64,000 bases of DNA from positions 20,026,001-20,090,000 of the forward strand of contig NC_046679.1 in the NCBI RefSeq assembly GCF_009870125.1. Direction: 5' to 3'. This document shows positions 20,783 through 43,200 of this stretch, piece after piece. Both the position numbers and the translations under genes were made by a program. The number at the start of each line of letters is the position of its first letter. Within the stretch, counting starts at the first letter, position 1. The notes beneath the pieces are model-generated. The model was not told the origin of the DNA and did not search any database. It worked only from the letters and a program-made list of their open reading frames with translations. The DNA is from Drosophila pseudoobscura. Lineage: Eukaryota > Arthropoda > Insecta > Diptera > Drosophilidae.

Positions 20783-21959
20783 TGCAACATTTAAAAAAAA
20801 AATTGGTATCGAGCGGAAGCCGTTTTGTCTCTCTCTCTACAGTGAGAGAAACAGTGAAGGATCTTGTTGTTCCTAACTGTACTTCTGAAGAAAAAACTTC
20901 ACTTTTTACAGAAAATATTCCTATTAAAAGAAAATATTAATAAATATTGTGATCACCTTCAAACTCCTATAGGCATATGAATAAATTTTAAAAATATTCC
21001 TGACATCCATTTTCCTTCTAAACTATCTTAAAACTCAAATAAGGTTTGTCTCGCATAAGGAAAAAACAGGTATACCTTTTAGCAAAGTTCATCCATTGGA
21101 ATTGGAATACATTTAATATCAAAAATTGCTTTGAGCCCTATAATCATTATATTTTAAGGCATGATATATGTATGTATATCTATATAAAGTACTATTTTCT
21201 GTATATTTCCTCAACTTTGGCAAAATGTAGCGAATGAAAAAAGATAGATATTCTCTTTTTATAATATTTTCTATGAACCCTTTCCTAACAATACACCTTC
21301 CAAAAATGTCTTCAAGTGTATTGACTAGGGCCCAATAACACGTTCTTCAGCAGGGCGACTACTCGCTCACTCTCTTTCGGTGCCGCTCTCCCTCGTGCTG
21401 ATGCCGTGCGCCGGCGCAACAGCCCCGGGAGGAGAAAGAGCCAGAAGAAAGACGACGACTCCGACAGAGGCCCAGAACCATCAACCACCACCACCAGCAG
21501 CGCGCACCACACGCACACACGACATCCCAACTGGGAAGCGACGGCGACATGACCTCGACCTGCCTGCCACGACGCTCTCCCTGCTCCTCGCACGCTTGCA
21601 AGCGAACCGATCCGAACCCCGACCCGACCCGAGACGACGAGCCGCGCCGTGCCCCATGCGTGCCATCCTCACTTAAGCCATAGAGCAGAGCCAATCTCAT
21701 CGAGACGCTGCCATTGTGACTGTGTGTGTGTGCTCTTCCCTTTTGGCGCACAGTCGCTGAGGCAGAAGCAGCGGCAGAGGCAGAGACACAGACCTCATTT
21801 CCTCTTTGGCGCGACATTGCGTTACACTTACGGACACGGAGCAACCACCGCATCAACCACCACCACCACCACCACCCATGCCAGCAGCCGGTGTTCTTCC
21901 CTGCTCGGTTTGGTTCGGTTCGGTTCGGTTCTGTGTTATGCTATGTTGGGTTGGTGCAT
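20783..21959. other. mdelta proximal upstream region
   Basis: No gene is supportable. The segment from 20.9 to 21.3 kb is AT-rich. The segment from 21.35 to 21.95 kb is GC-rich with simple repeats (GGTTC units at 21908-21932, CACCAC at 21845-21878). Long frames in the GC-rich part lie in low-complexity sequence and overlap on both strands, so they are not credible. Confidence 0.4.
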
Positions 21960-22041
21960 CGTGAGAAAGTTTACTTGAGGCATTCCCACAAGTATTGGGA
22001 TTGTGCCGCGCTCCTGCTCGGGTCGAGTCTCGGTCAGCTGT
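21960..22041. promoter_or_regulatory. SPS and E-box upstream of E(spl)mdelta
   Basis: CGTGAGAA (21960-21967) and TTCCCACA (21983-21990) form an inverted Su(H) pair with a 15 bp spacer. The hexamer GAAAGT (21965-21970) overlaps the edge of the first site. CAGCTGT at 22035-22041 is a proneural-type E-box (ACAGCTG on the minus strand). The module is 1.4 kb upstream of the predicted mdelta start site. Confidence 0.75.
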
Positions 22042-23256
22042 GACACTTGTTTGGCGCATTTTGCGAGATTGCTTGGGTTTTGGGCCATTGACGAAATCAC
22101 CTGCTCGGTCGAGTGCCGAGGGTAGGTGAGACAAGACCGAGGGTCGTTGTAGTCGCTGCAATCGCATCCATGAAATCGAGAAGTTAACATACACAGAACG
22201 GGAACGGGAACGGAACATCGGGGACTGCAACAAAGTTGACATTTGATGGCACTGATTTCATGCATTTCGTTTACAGAGTTCTTCGTGGGGGAGGTTTCTG
22301 AGATCATCAGCGAGCAATTGTTTTGATATGGGTCTCTGGGGACGGGATGAGTAAGGCAAGACAGCCCACCATATGCAAAAACAAAGATTTCAATTGCGGA
22401 AATTTACATCGAAAGAAGACGATTGAAAAAGGGGGATAATCTTCTGAGGGTGATTCATAATCGTAACAATGCGGGATTTGCTCTCTATTGATTGTAAAGA
22501 ATTTATATCGAAGGAGCATTATCTTAGAAGAGAATCAAAGCATTAATATTCTTTGGACTTGAATGGAAGCTGGAATAACAAATATTTCTTTAAGGGTTTT
22601 GTAAAAATTATTATAAGTTTTAAGAGAAGATATTAATCGATTTGTGTCAATAGATGGAGGTTGCAAAATGAGGATAATGAGAACATTTCATATTTAATGA
22701 TCTAAATCTAAATATATCGAGATATATTAATCGTATTACTGATATTCCCTAATATTCATGAAGCATTCGAAATGATGCAAGGGCTATTCCAGATATCTTT
22801 CAGGTTTCCAGTAACCATCGTAAAGTATTCTTACGCGTAAGAACTCGTAATACAGGACCTATACAAAGGACTCTTTGCGTTTAAGAAACATTTAATGAAA
22901 TTCATTTAAACGATTTATTGAAAGTAAATGAATTTTTGTTCGATATACTTGTACATTGATAGATTTCGAGGTTTTAACATTTCATAAATATCTTTAAGTG
23001 GCCGTAATATACAAAGATATATATATATTCGTTAAATACACATATAGCAACACACACATATACATATACATATAGATTAATTAATGAAAAGTACCGCGCT
23101 AGCTGGTCGCTCGTCTAGTTTGATTTTTAAAATATTCGCTTTGAACGCGCTTGGTTAATACGATGTCATAGTTATAAAATACAATAAGATACAAATTCAA
23201 ATATGAAAATCAAATTCTTGTGCTAGAAGGTAAGTTTAACTGTCTAAATTGTTGCG
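22042..23256. other. Interval between the E(spl) complex and Nf1
   Basis: AT-rich sequence without a supportable gene. It separates the mdelta enhancer from the 3' end of Nf1 and includes a run of AT dinucleotides near 23.02-23.08 kb. No Su(H) pairs or other motif clusters were seen. Confidence 0.4.
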
Positions 23257-24196
23257 TTTATTGTTTAATAAGAGGTACAAGTGTGTTTAACATTCGTAGT
23301 GGTGTTATTTCGCTAACAACTCTATTTCGATTTAAAAATCGTTTTTGTTGGCTTACAACTAATTTGAATTAAAAGGGACTGCTGGTTTGTGATTTTAGCA
23401 TAGGTGTAACGGGGTTTTTGTTCGGTTAGTTTGGGTGTTCGTTGGAGAAACATATGTTGGTGAAATAAATAGGTAGGTGTTAATGAATGATGAACTTAGG
23501 TGGAAAACAATAATAATAATTACAATAAAAATAAATGCCATTTCATACAATTGCAGCGCGGGGAGATTCTCGTATAATACAAAAGAATTCAGAGGACATG
23601 CCCGTCGGGGCATGCCAGTTTCTTAAAGCTTTATGTTCTTTTCGTGTTCGTTTCGTTTGATTTTATAGTTGTTTTTGTTTTTTGCAGTTTGCTTGGTTAA
23701 CTCCGTTGGGCCTCGGCCGTGGTCGTCTTCTCAGGAACTGGTGATCTTTGTGTACGTGCCTTACAAATTTAAAAATGTACATATAGTACAATCGATATTC
23801 GGTAGAAAATATTTCCGTTTGATACATATACTCCTTCTCGTACTCATCTCTCTTATCATCGTCATCTATGCGTTTGCAGTTTCATTGAAGGCCTTTCCAT
23901 TCCGTATCCATTCTACACATTCTATATGTATATATATATATATATATACATAATATTTTTACATTTATCTCTTATCCCTTTCACATCTGGTCGACTGGAC
24001 ATCTCTCTGGACATTCTATACATACATGTATCAATATATAAACACTCTATAGCTTTTTGTACGACTTTATGTGGGGGGCAGGGGTTTTGTTTTTCCCTTC
24101 TCTAAAAGCACTTTTTAAACAGATTTAGGAAACGGATTACTCTTGCGACAAGTGTGGTACGTCTAGTGCGCGGGTCTGTAGTTGTTATTCATGCAG
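23257..24196 (-). CDS. Nf1: Nf1 alternative last exon (two-residue tail plus 3' UTR)
   Basis: A splice acceptor on the minus strand (TTTTCAG, AG at 24198-24197) opens an exon at 24196. Joined to the exon ending at 25382, it would read Ala-Ala and then TGA at 24191-24189. This replaces the 40-residue tail encoded at 25190-25069 with two residues, a difference of 38. That equals the difference I recall between the two D. melanogaster neurofibromin isoforms (2802 and 2764). A minus-strand AATAAA at 23262-23257 could end the transcript, giving a 3' UTR of about 0.9 kb. Only six coding bases plus the stop are in this exon, so the call rests on the junction and the length agreement. Confidence 0.6.
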
Positions 24197-25068
24197 CTGA
24201 AAATAAGACGAAAGTTTGCATAAACACATCGAGGGTAGGAATATTTTGGGAGGAAAAAGAAGAGCGGGTTAACAAAGCGGTAGGGACTTAACAATGTTAC
24301 TTATTTCTTATCTTGATTTCATTGAACGTTTTTTCGTATAAAATTCAAATTGTAATAAAAATATACATATCATATATAAAATCTTGATGTATTTGATAAA
24401 TCTGATTTCATTTCTAGTTAGGTTTACGGTTAAAAGCTACTGAAAATTGAAAGAATTATTGGCAAGTGGAACGTGTTCTTAGGTATTCTATTGATTATAT
24501 GTATAGTCTCTGGGCATGCATATCATAAAAATATGTATTCTGATTGCTGTTACAATGTAACATTTGGTGTTTTCTCCTCGTTTCTTTCAGCGCTGGTTAA
24601 GTCCTTTGTTTCGTATTGGAACAACAAAAGGTATGGCAAAACTACACTACGCTACATAATCGTAAGGTGCGTATAAGTCACACAAATATTATCGAAAATA
24701 TGTATGCTGTAAATGCTTTAAGGTACCATATACATATACATATAAGTATATAATTATCAAATGTTTTCAAACATCAATTCGCTAATAAGTCATACATACA
24801 GTGTAGTGCATTATCTTGTGGGCTTTTCCTTTTTTCGAGTGTTTAACAATTTTCACTTCGATCAATCAATCAATCGCTCTTTGTGTTTCGATTTGGCAAA
24901 GCTTAGATAACTACAAAATACATTTATTTTTGAATATTTTGAATATTTTCGTGTATGGGCGACATTCATTGTCAATATTCAGCTGTTCAAATCTGTTTAG
25001 CAATTATGTGTATATTTGGAATTAGTTGCAGTTTTACTATTAGTGTTTTCTAGTTTTGTTTGGAAGTT

Positions 25069-35575
<10,507 letters not shown>

Positions 35576-35686
35576 TTTGTGTGGTTTTTGCAATTGTTTA
35601 AAGCCTTTTTACTGCATTTTTTGATTAAATTAAAGACCCGACCCACAACGGCGCCCACAGAGCGGCAACAAAAACTACTGTTACTT

Positions 35687-35768
35687 TGGCCACACTAAGA
35701 ATAGCGTCCCTTTGGTCACACTAATCAAACGATAGTGCGCGACTCTATAAATATTTTCACTATCGATA
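35687..35768. promoter_or_regulatory. Housekeeping-type promoter motifs at the Nf1 5' end
   Basis: Upstream of the Nf1 ATG (35575) lie TGGCCACACTA (35687-35697) and TGGTCACACTA (35713-35723), near-exact copies of Ohler core-promoter motif 1 (YGGTCACACTR, bound by M1BP). A DRE, TATCGATA, is at 35761-35768. A second DRE is at 35952-35959. There is no TATA box. This is the usual equipment of broadly expressed Drosophila genes. Both motif 1 copies read in the plus direction, opposite to Nf1. Confidence 0.6.
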
Positions 35769-37294
35769 AGTACCGCCTTCATATTATTCAGGGGACTCCT
35801 GAATTGGTTTCAGGCAAAATCTCCCGCAAAATTAAAAGAAAAAAACATATTATGTTCAAATTAATGTACTGTAATACATTAGTTAATATTATTTTTTTTA
35901 AATAAAGGAGCACCAACCTAATCACCAACTTTTCATATACCCCTATTTCGATATCGATACTATCGACAGACAGACACAAATTGACAGATTGACACTCCGA
36001 CTACTTGGTTCCGCTTACAGGTTCCCCTCGGTTCCGTTCATAAGAACTGCGAAGACCGCGTTGTTTAAAAATATGATAATTCATTTTAATTGTTAGTTAT
36101 AGTTCGTTTATTTAATGTTGTTAATGCATAACAAATTATTACTATTGAATATTGTTGATAGTATTCCTCTGTTTTAGCCGGTGTTACTGTGTCTCTTGGT
36201 TGGTTGGTGTGTGTGTGGGGGTTTTCGTGCAAATTATACATAATTTCCAGTAATACTAATCAAATATTTGTAATTTTCAGCATTTCGAGCAGTAGTGATT
36301 TAGAGTTTCGTCCAACATTCGTTATAAATTATTTAATTGTTCTATTCGTGGTATAAAGTTAGTTTTTTGCTACCTAAAAACACATTTACAGTCGCATATA
36401 GGATAGTTATGTATATATATTTCATTTATTGAAAATTTTTGAGTTATTTTTCAAATAACAGCACTTAAGAAGACAAAAAATTTTAATTTAGGCATAAGCT
36501 TATATTACATTTGTGTTTATTGGCCGTTTTGGGAAGTGTGTGTTGGTTTTTATTACTTCTAATCAAATAAACTCAACAGAGTGTATGAAAAATACATTGA
36601 AAATAGTATTGGAATAGAGTGGTAGAGTGATATCTGGTAGGCGTTGCAGATTTACGAGTATGAATTAGAGTATTTTTTTCTTCTTTTGATTTGATTTCTT
36701 TTGCATTGATTATATGAAAAGGGTTTCTTTTTCTTTAAATGCAGGTATTGATATTTGTTAGTTATGGGGTTCTATAATCCTTATATCGGTTAGATGGGTA
36801 CATTACATTCTTTCTTTCGAGTATATATCCTGTATACGTATGTAGCGTTCTGTATAGGTATGTCAAGTTTCGAATGGACGTTTGATGATCGGAAATAATA
36901 TCGTGCTAAAAGTGCTCGAGAACTGAGTCCGAAGATAGCGCAAACTGATGCTCGTTGTAAATAGATTATAGATGTTGTAAGATCCCTATATGAATCTATA
37001 TGTATATAGTATTTTTTCTGTTTATTTTGCGTTGTTTCGTACTCGATTTTTGGCTTACAGCTAAGTGGGTTTTGGTTTTCTTTTGAAATTTGATTTCAAT
37101 GCAGTGCTACCCTGCCGTTCTTGAGCAGGCTTGGCAACTCTGAAAAGGGCGAGCTGCCTTCCGATAAATTAGTGCTAGTTTTTCGTGGGGTTTCCCCTCT
37201 TCAATTTTGTTTACTAGAGTAAGAGACTAAATTTAACAATTCCTTTGGGGGCATCAGAGACTCAATTGGGGTTTGTTTTTTTTTGAGGAGAAGT
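35769..37294. other. Nf1-fid interval, probably including the fid 3' UTR
   Basis: AT-rich sequence between the Nf1 promoter and the fid stop codon. No coding sequence is supportable. From about 36.07 kb rightwards it is likely the fid 3' UTR. Several minus-strand AATAAA signals exist (for example near 36110), so the UTR could exceed 1 kb. A second DRE (35952-35959) sits near the left end. Confidence 0.4.
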
Positions 37295-40200
37295 TTAAAT
37301 GGTCCACACCTGAACCTTTTCGGCCACCACGCACCAGCTGGCCCGTTCGTAGTAGGAGCTCACGATGTGCAGACTGGCCACATGGTGGTTGATCAGCGCG
37401 TCCAGCTCGCCCTCGCGGAACACGTGATAGTAGCGATGGTGCGTGCTCGACCCGCCCTGTGAGGGGCTGTCCAGCGAGTTTGTGGAGCTGTTTGAGTGCT
37501 CCATCGAGTCGGTGGAATTACGCTGCTGGAGCGGTGCCTGCTGCTGTTGCTGCGTTGCCGAAGGGTTTGCGCACACTGGCGAGGGGGTGCTGGGCGTGCT
37601 CTGCTTCATGGCCGCCATGTTGCGGCGCCGTTGTCCGTAGTCGTGCATTGAGGCGCCTATACCCTCGCCCAGCTGGTCCCCGCCACGAGCCTCGAGCGCC
37701 TCGGCATCTTCGTCCTCCTCCTCTTCCGGAATGACGTCGTCCTCGTCATCGCGCACATCGCTGTCGCCATCGTCCTGGAGGAGGTACGCTGTCTCTGGGT
37801 TGAGCTGGTAGTGGCGATTCCGTTTGTAGTTGAACTTGGAGATCTTGCAGTGCTCGTAGATGCCCAGCGAGTAGCTGGACTCATTCTCCTCCTCCTCTTC
37901 CTCTTCGCCATCTTCCTCTTGGATGGTAAAGCTGCGGGTCTGTGACGAGAGCGAGGAGGTGGAGGAGGAAATGGGTGACTGCTGCAGGCTGGGCTGCGTC
38001 GAAAGATTGACCAGCATCAAGCGACGCTCTCGGAGCTCATCCCTGAAAGCACTCAGTTCGCCATTCGAGCGCTTCTTGGCGCCGCCCAAGTACTCGGAGA
38101 GATCTCCGATCCCATCCAGGGACCGGCACTCTGCCCGATTGCTCTTGTCCTCCAGCTCCCGCTGCAGCTGGGCCGTCAACTGCTCGGCGAACTCGGCGCA
38201 ATCCTGCGTCTGGCCCGACTCCCGCTTCTCCGGCAGCAGCGTAGCACTGTCCGCATTGAGAATAATGTCGTCGTTGGCATTGGGCACAGCATTATTGATC
38301 TGCAGTTCTCCCTTGTGGTACTGCTCCTGTTGCCGACTGATTAACTGGGCCAGGCTGGGCTCTCGCTCTCCCTCGTCCTGGGAGGCGGATGTGGAGGCAT
38401 CTCCCCCATCGCCGCCACTGCCAGTTGCGATCTTTGCCGAGCGAGGGGCACTGATGACGCTGTCAATTGAGTCCGGCGAGGAGGGCTCACTGGAGTCGCT
38501 GTCCAGGTCATCAGTGGCGGGATTGAAGAGTTCCAGAGAGAGCAACCTGCTAGCCAGCGAATGGGCAGAGGCAGATGTGGACACACCCGATCCAGAGGCT
38601 CGCCTCACAATCGGAAAATTCTGGCGTTGCAGTTGCAGGGATTGTTGCTTCCGGAACTTGGGTATCGGCGGCAGGTCCCTGATTGTCTGACGCGTGATTT
38701 TGTGGACCGTGTGGGTCGGCAGCTGAGGCTTGGGCTGCGGCTGCGGCTGAGGCTGTGCCTGCTGCTCCTTCTGCTGCTCCTTTTGCTGCTCCTTCTGCTG
38801 CTCCTTCTGCTGCTCCTTCTGCTGTTTGATGTGGGCCTCGTCGAAGCTGAAGCGTGCCGGCTTCGTGGGAGGCGTCAGTATGGCCATGGCCGCCGACACA
38901 GCGGTTGTGGACTGAGGAGGCGACGTCACTGCTCCCTGTATGGCGGCCGGGGAGTGCGCCGGAGTCGGAGGGCAGGGCATAATCAGCGGAGATGTTGGCA
39001 CAGAGTGTGTGGGCGGCAGTCGGAAGTTGGGATGGGTGGTACCTTGTGGGTGAGCAGCTCCAGTTGTCCCCCCACTCACGACTTTTCCGTTGCTGGAGGA
39101 GGAATTGCTCGAGCTGGAATTGGAGTTCTGGTGCTGCTGCTGGTAGTTCAGCTGCTGCTGGTGCTGCTCCGGCTTCGGTATGAAGATGACCGAGGCGAAG
39201 CTGTCCTCGGACTCGATGCTCGTATCCGACTGGAGGCTGCTGTCCTTGGAGGAATCCGAGCCGGACTCGCGGGAGTGTCGTCTGGCCTTGGCCTGCTCAC
39301 TGTCCGCACAGGCGAAGCACTCCTGCTGGTACTGGCTGCAGTGGCAGATGTTCCCCAGGCTGCAGTCCACGCTGCTGCAGTACGTCACAGGACCGGCTGC
39401 GGGTCCGGGCGCAGGAGAGGTGGCCGTGTTCGACAGAATCAGGTGCGACAGGTGGTGCTGTAGATGGTGGTGATGATGATGATGGTGGTGCTGATGCCCT
39501 GCCCCTGCCGGCACTGCGGCCTGCTTGTTATTGTTGTTTGTGGCAGTCTTATCCGCCGGAGCTGGGGTCTGGACCGGATTCGAGGGCGTCTGGGGCGCAC
39601 TCCTGATGTTCTGGATCAGCTTGCTGATGCCTGTCTTGGTCACCCGCTCCAGGCTGCCCGTAGAGCTCTTGATCTTGGTGGTAAATCCCTCGCGGATCAC
39701 CTGCAGCCGCTTGGAGAACATGGCCGAGCGACAGAGGAAGGCCTCGTTCAGGGAGGTCTGCTTCTGGATGCGCTTTCGCACCCGTTCCTTCTCCCGCAGC
39801 CGGTTGCAGGCCATCAGCTCCTCATTGAGGGAGCTCTGCTTGCGCAGACCGGCGGCACTGCCTCCAGGTCCCACCCCCGCTGGCGTTCCTTTAGTTGCTG
39901 TCGGGGGAGAGGCCACCGACGAGGCGTGCTGGTGGAAGTTGGAGGCATAGCAGCCGCTTCGCGTGTACAGGCTACTGCTGACTCCCCCGTTGGAGCTGTT
40001 GTAGCTGCTCATCATTTGTAACGCCTCTGAGGTAGGGGGCGTAGATGGGTCGGACAGAGCATCTTCCTCGCAGAGCGACTGCTTCTGCTTGATGAGCTTG
40101 GGCCGGCGACTGAGCGTGTTGCCCGCACTGGCGGTGGCAGTCGGAGAGTGCCGGCCATTGATCTGTTGTCCCTCGGGAGCGTTGAGCAGGAGAGCGGCCG

Positions 40201-43200
40201 CACTGGCCTTTGTCTCACCCGGAATTAGGGGACCCCCGAGGCTGGGCACACTCGAGCGGGAGCGGACAATCTGCCGGGGCGGCGGCTGAAGAATGCTGCC
40301 CAAGCTGCGGGACTTGAGGCCGGCGGACAGAGGTGGATCCGGCGGAAAGTCTTCAAAGTCCTCCAGGCGACGCAGTTCGATGGGCAGATCCTTGGCATCC
40401 TCATAGTCCAGGCTACTGTCGTTTTTGGTGTCCTTGGAAGACCACGAGTCCATGAACCAGGCATGACGACGTCCACGGGCCAGTTTCTGCAGCAACAAAT
40501 GAAAGGTTGATTCGTTTTCTAGATTGTCTTATGGGGTCGTAATCGTACCTGAATGGCTCGTCGAACGAAACTGTAGCAGGACTCCCCGGGCGAAGATGAA
40601 CTGAGACTGGAACTGTCGCCATCTCCTGCCGAGCGGCTGGAGTTCGTCGAGTCCTCCGTGTAGGCGTGATAGGGCGGCTGACAGTTGTCATCGTCCTCTT
40701 CATCAGAATACGAATAATTGCGATTCTTGGGTGGCTGCCACGGTATGAGCACATCCTGCGACTCAAAGCGACGATGACGCTGCTCCAGCGCCCACACAGT
40801 TATGACCACACGGCCGCCAATTCTCAGTATCCTGGCCAGCTCCCTGAGGGCCTGGACGCGTCTCTCGGTCGTGGCAAAGTGGTGCACCACGGCCAGGGAG
40901 AGCACGGCATCGAAGCTATCATCGCGGAACGGCAACTCCAGATTGTCGCACAGAGCCACCTGCGCAACGAAAGCAAAGCAAAAAATATGAGAATGAAGGA
41001 ATGAATCCAGTAGGGAATTGGAGCTCCTAGCAAACCCCAGGACGGGGCATCATGCCAATTAGGTTACGCAAATGCCTTCGCAGGAAACTCTTTGAAACCG
41101 GAACAGTCACATTCATAGCCGCCTCCTCTAGGGTCCTGCTCGCAAAAGTATTCAATTTAAAATTGTGCTGCAGCTGCAGGAAGCACGACCAGGGTATAGA
41201 GGAACAGATAAGACAGTGTGGCCGAGGAGGAGTAATGCAATTTTAAGCCCTGGCGCTGGACAAGCAATTGCTTTGGGGAGTGTTGACAAAGGGTTCGTTT
41301 GCGACAAAGGCCTTTGCATATCAAAGCGGTTCAATATCATTGTATAATCCCTATTCGTTTTACAGTGCGCGTTCGACAGGGAGACCTGTCTTGAACTTGG
41401 TGGATGCCTGGACCCAAACATACACTTAATATATGAACTACAGAAAAACATAGGTACTTAACGTCTGAGGGTCTCATCGCGCAAGGAAATTTATAAATTT
41501 ATTGCCGGATCCTCCTTTAAAAAAGGTACAAAACCGTGTCATATGTGAATTCCTTTTCCGAGAGTGGACTGTAATCCCTAAACCTTGTCTACAGAATTTT
41601 GCAATTAGTAACTTTTTCGGGCCCAATGTGGGGCGGAAGAGCAAACCGAGTCGATACCTTTTTCAGGATTGCAAATTGGCAGTTGGTTTTTGTCAATTTG
41701 TTATTCTTTGTGTGCATAAGGAAACCTTAAAAACTGACCAAACATGACACGGCCCCACCGCACCTGACCTGACTCAACACTGAAATAATATATAATGCTT
41801 TTGCCTCCCTTGATTCATGTTTACATCGATGCACGCCATTTATATTCATTTGCATGTCACGGCCAGACCTCGATAGCACCGTGATGGTGTGAATTACCCT
41901 GGCAGAAAAAGAGGAAATGGCCAGCGAAAGGTATTTATTTGCGAACAGATGAAAAATTGGCGAACGTGTCAAATTGTAAATCGATTTAGCTGGCTCCATC
42001 AAGCAAATACATTTTTGCATTGGCAAAAACTATTGATTGACGAAACTAATTTATGTTGTCTAACAGATTGATAAATGAAATATGGGAAAAACGCATACCG
42101 TCCATCCGTTTGGATGCTGTGGTTGTGTTGTGTCTGTGCTTCTCTCAATGATAAAATAGCAATTTATTTGCTTCAATATATGGCTCTAGGATTATCACGA
42201 ATAAGAGTTCTGGTATATTCTCTCTCTCGCTCACTGTGTATTTGTCTGCAAAATGAAAAAGCCTTGACCCAACTTTCTGTGAGTTTTGTACCTGTTCTGG
42301 GGCTGTCCCCGTGCCTGACAGTGAGTATGAACCTGCGAGAGTCTTCAGCAAATATCAATTAACAAAAGTGCTTCCAAGCCCTGAGATGTCGATAGAAGCA
42401 TAGAAATTACGACAATAGGCGAAGCTGAAGAAATGGTTCCCCCAGCTGAACGCTGGCTCCCATAAAACAGATTTGAATTGCATTTTCACTGCAAATATTT
42501 AACCTTTGCTGCAGAAAATGCTTTCTCAAAACAGCAGGACCTCATGCATTTTAGGTGAGCAAGGATTTGAGTTATATGTATGATGTCCGCCCCATGGACA
42601 TCGCTCATTCTGCATTGCAATACGTAACCATTCATCTACTACAGTCCCCTAAGCCTTTCTGCATTCTACATTCTATAGAAGCCGTTCTCTGCCTCCACCG
42701 CTTCTCGTTCCAATGTCCAGGATGAATGCGTTCGCTAGCATTTTTATTTTACCCTCTCCTTTTTCTCTGCTGTTTTTGCTAGCCAGCGATGCGCTTTACA
42801 AATCATATTTATAGCAGGCAGTCGCCATTTTGTACACTCACAGGCATACATGCAGGCGAGTGCTTTGTGGGTGTGTAATGTCACACGGGTCGGCCATCGC
42901 ATTACGCTTTTGAAATTTATGGTGACAAGGTTTTCTCCTGGCGGAGAGTGTCGCGCCAGGTGAGAGTGAACCATGTTACGCATACGCTGCGTTGCACGCT
43001 AATGAGGCCAAAGCCGCTCAAAGCTCCAAGCTAGAACATACAGACAGATACAGACAGCAGGGGAGAGGAGAACGGGGGAGCAGCAGAGCTCTGGGCTAAA
43101 AGAAAATACTTATATTTTATGCACTTCCTCTTTGGCCTCCTCGACTTGCGGCTTATTTAAATGGCGCTTAAGCCAAGAACGGCCCCTCGAGCCGTCTCTT

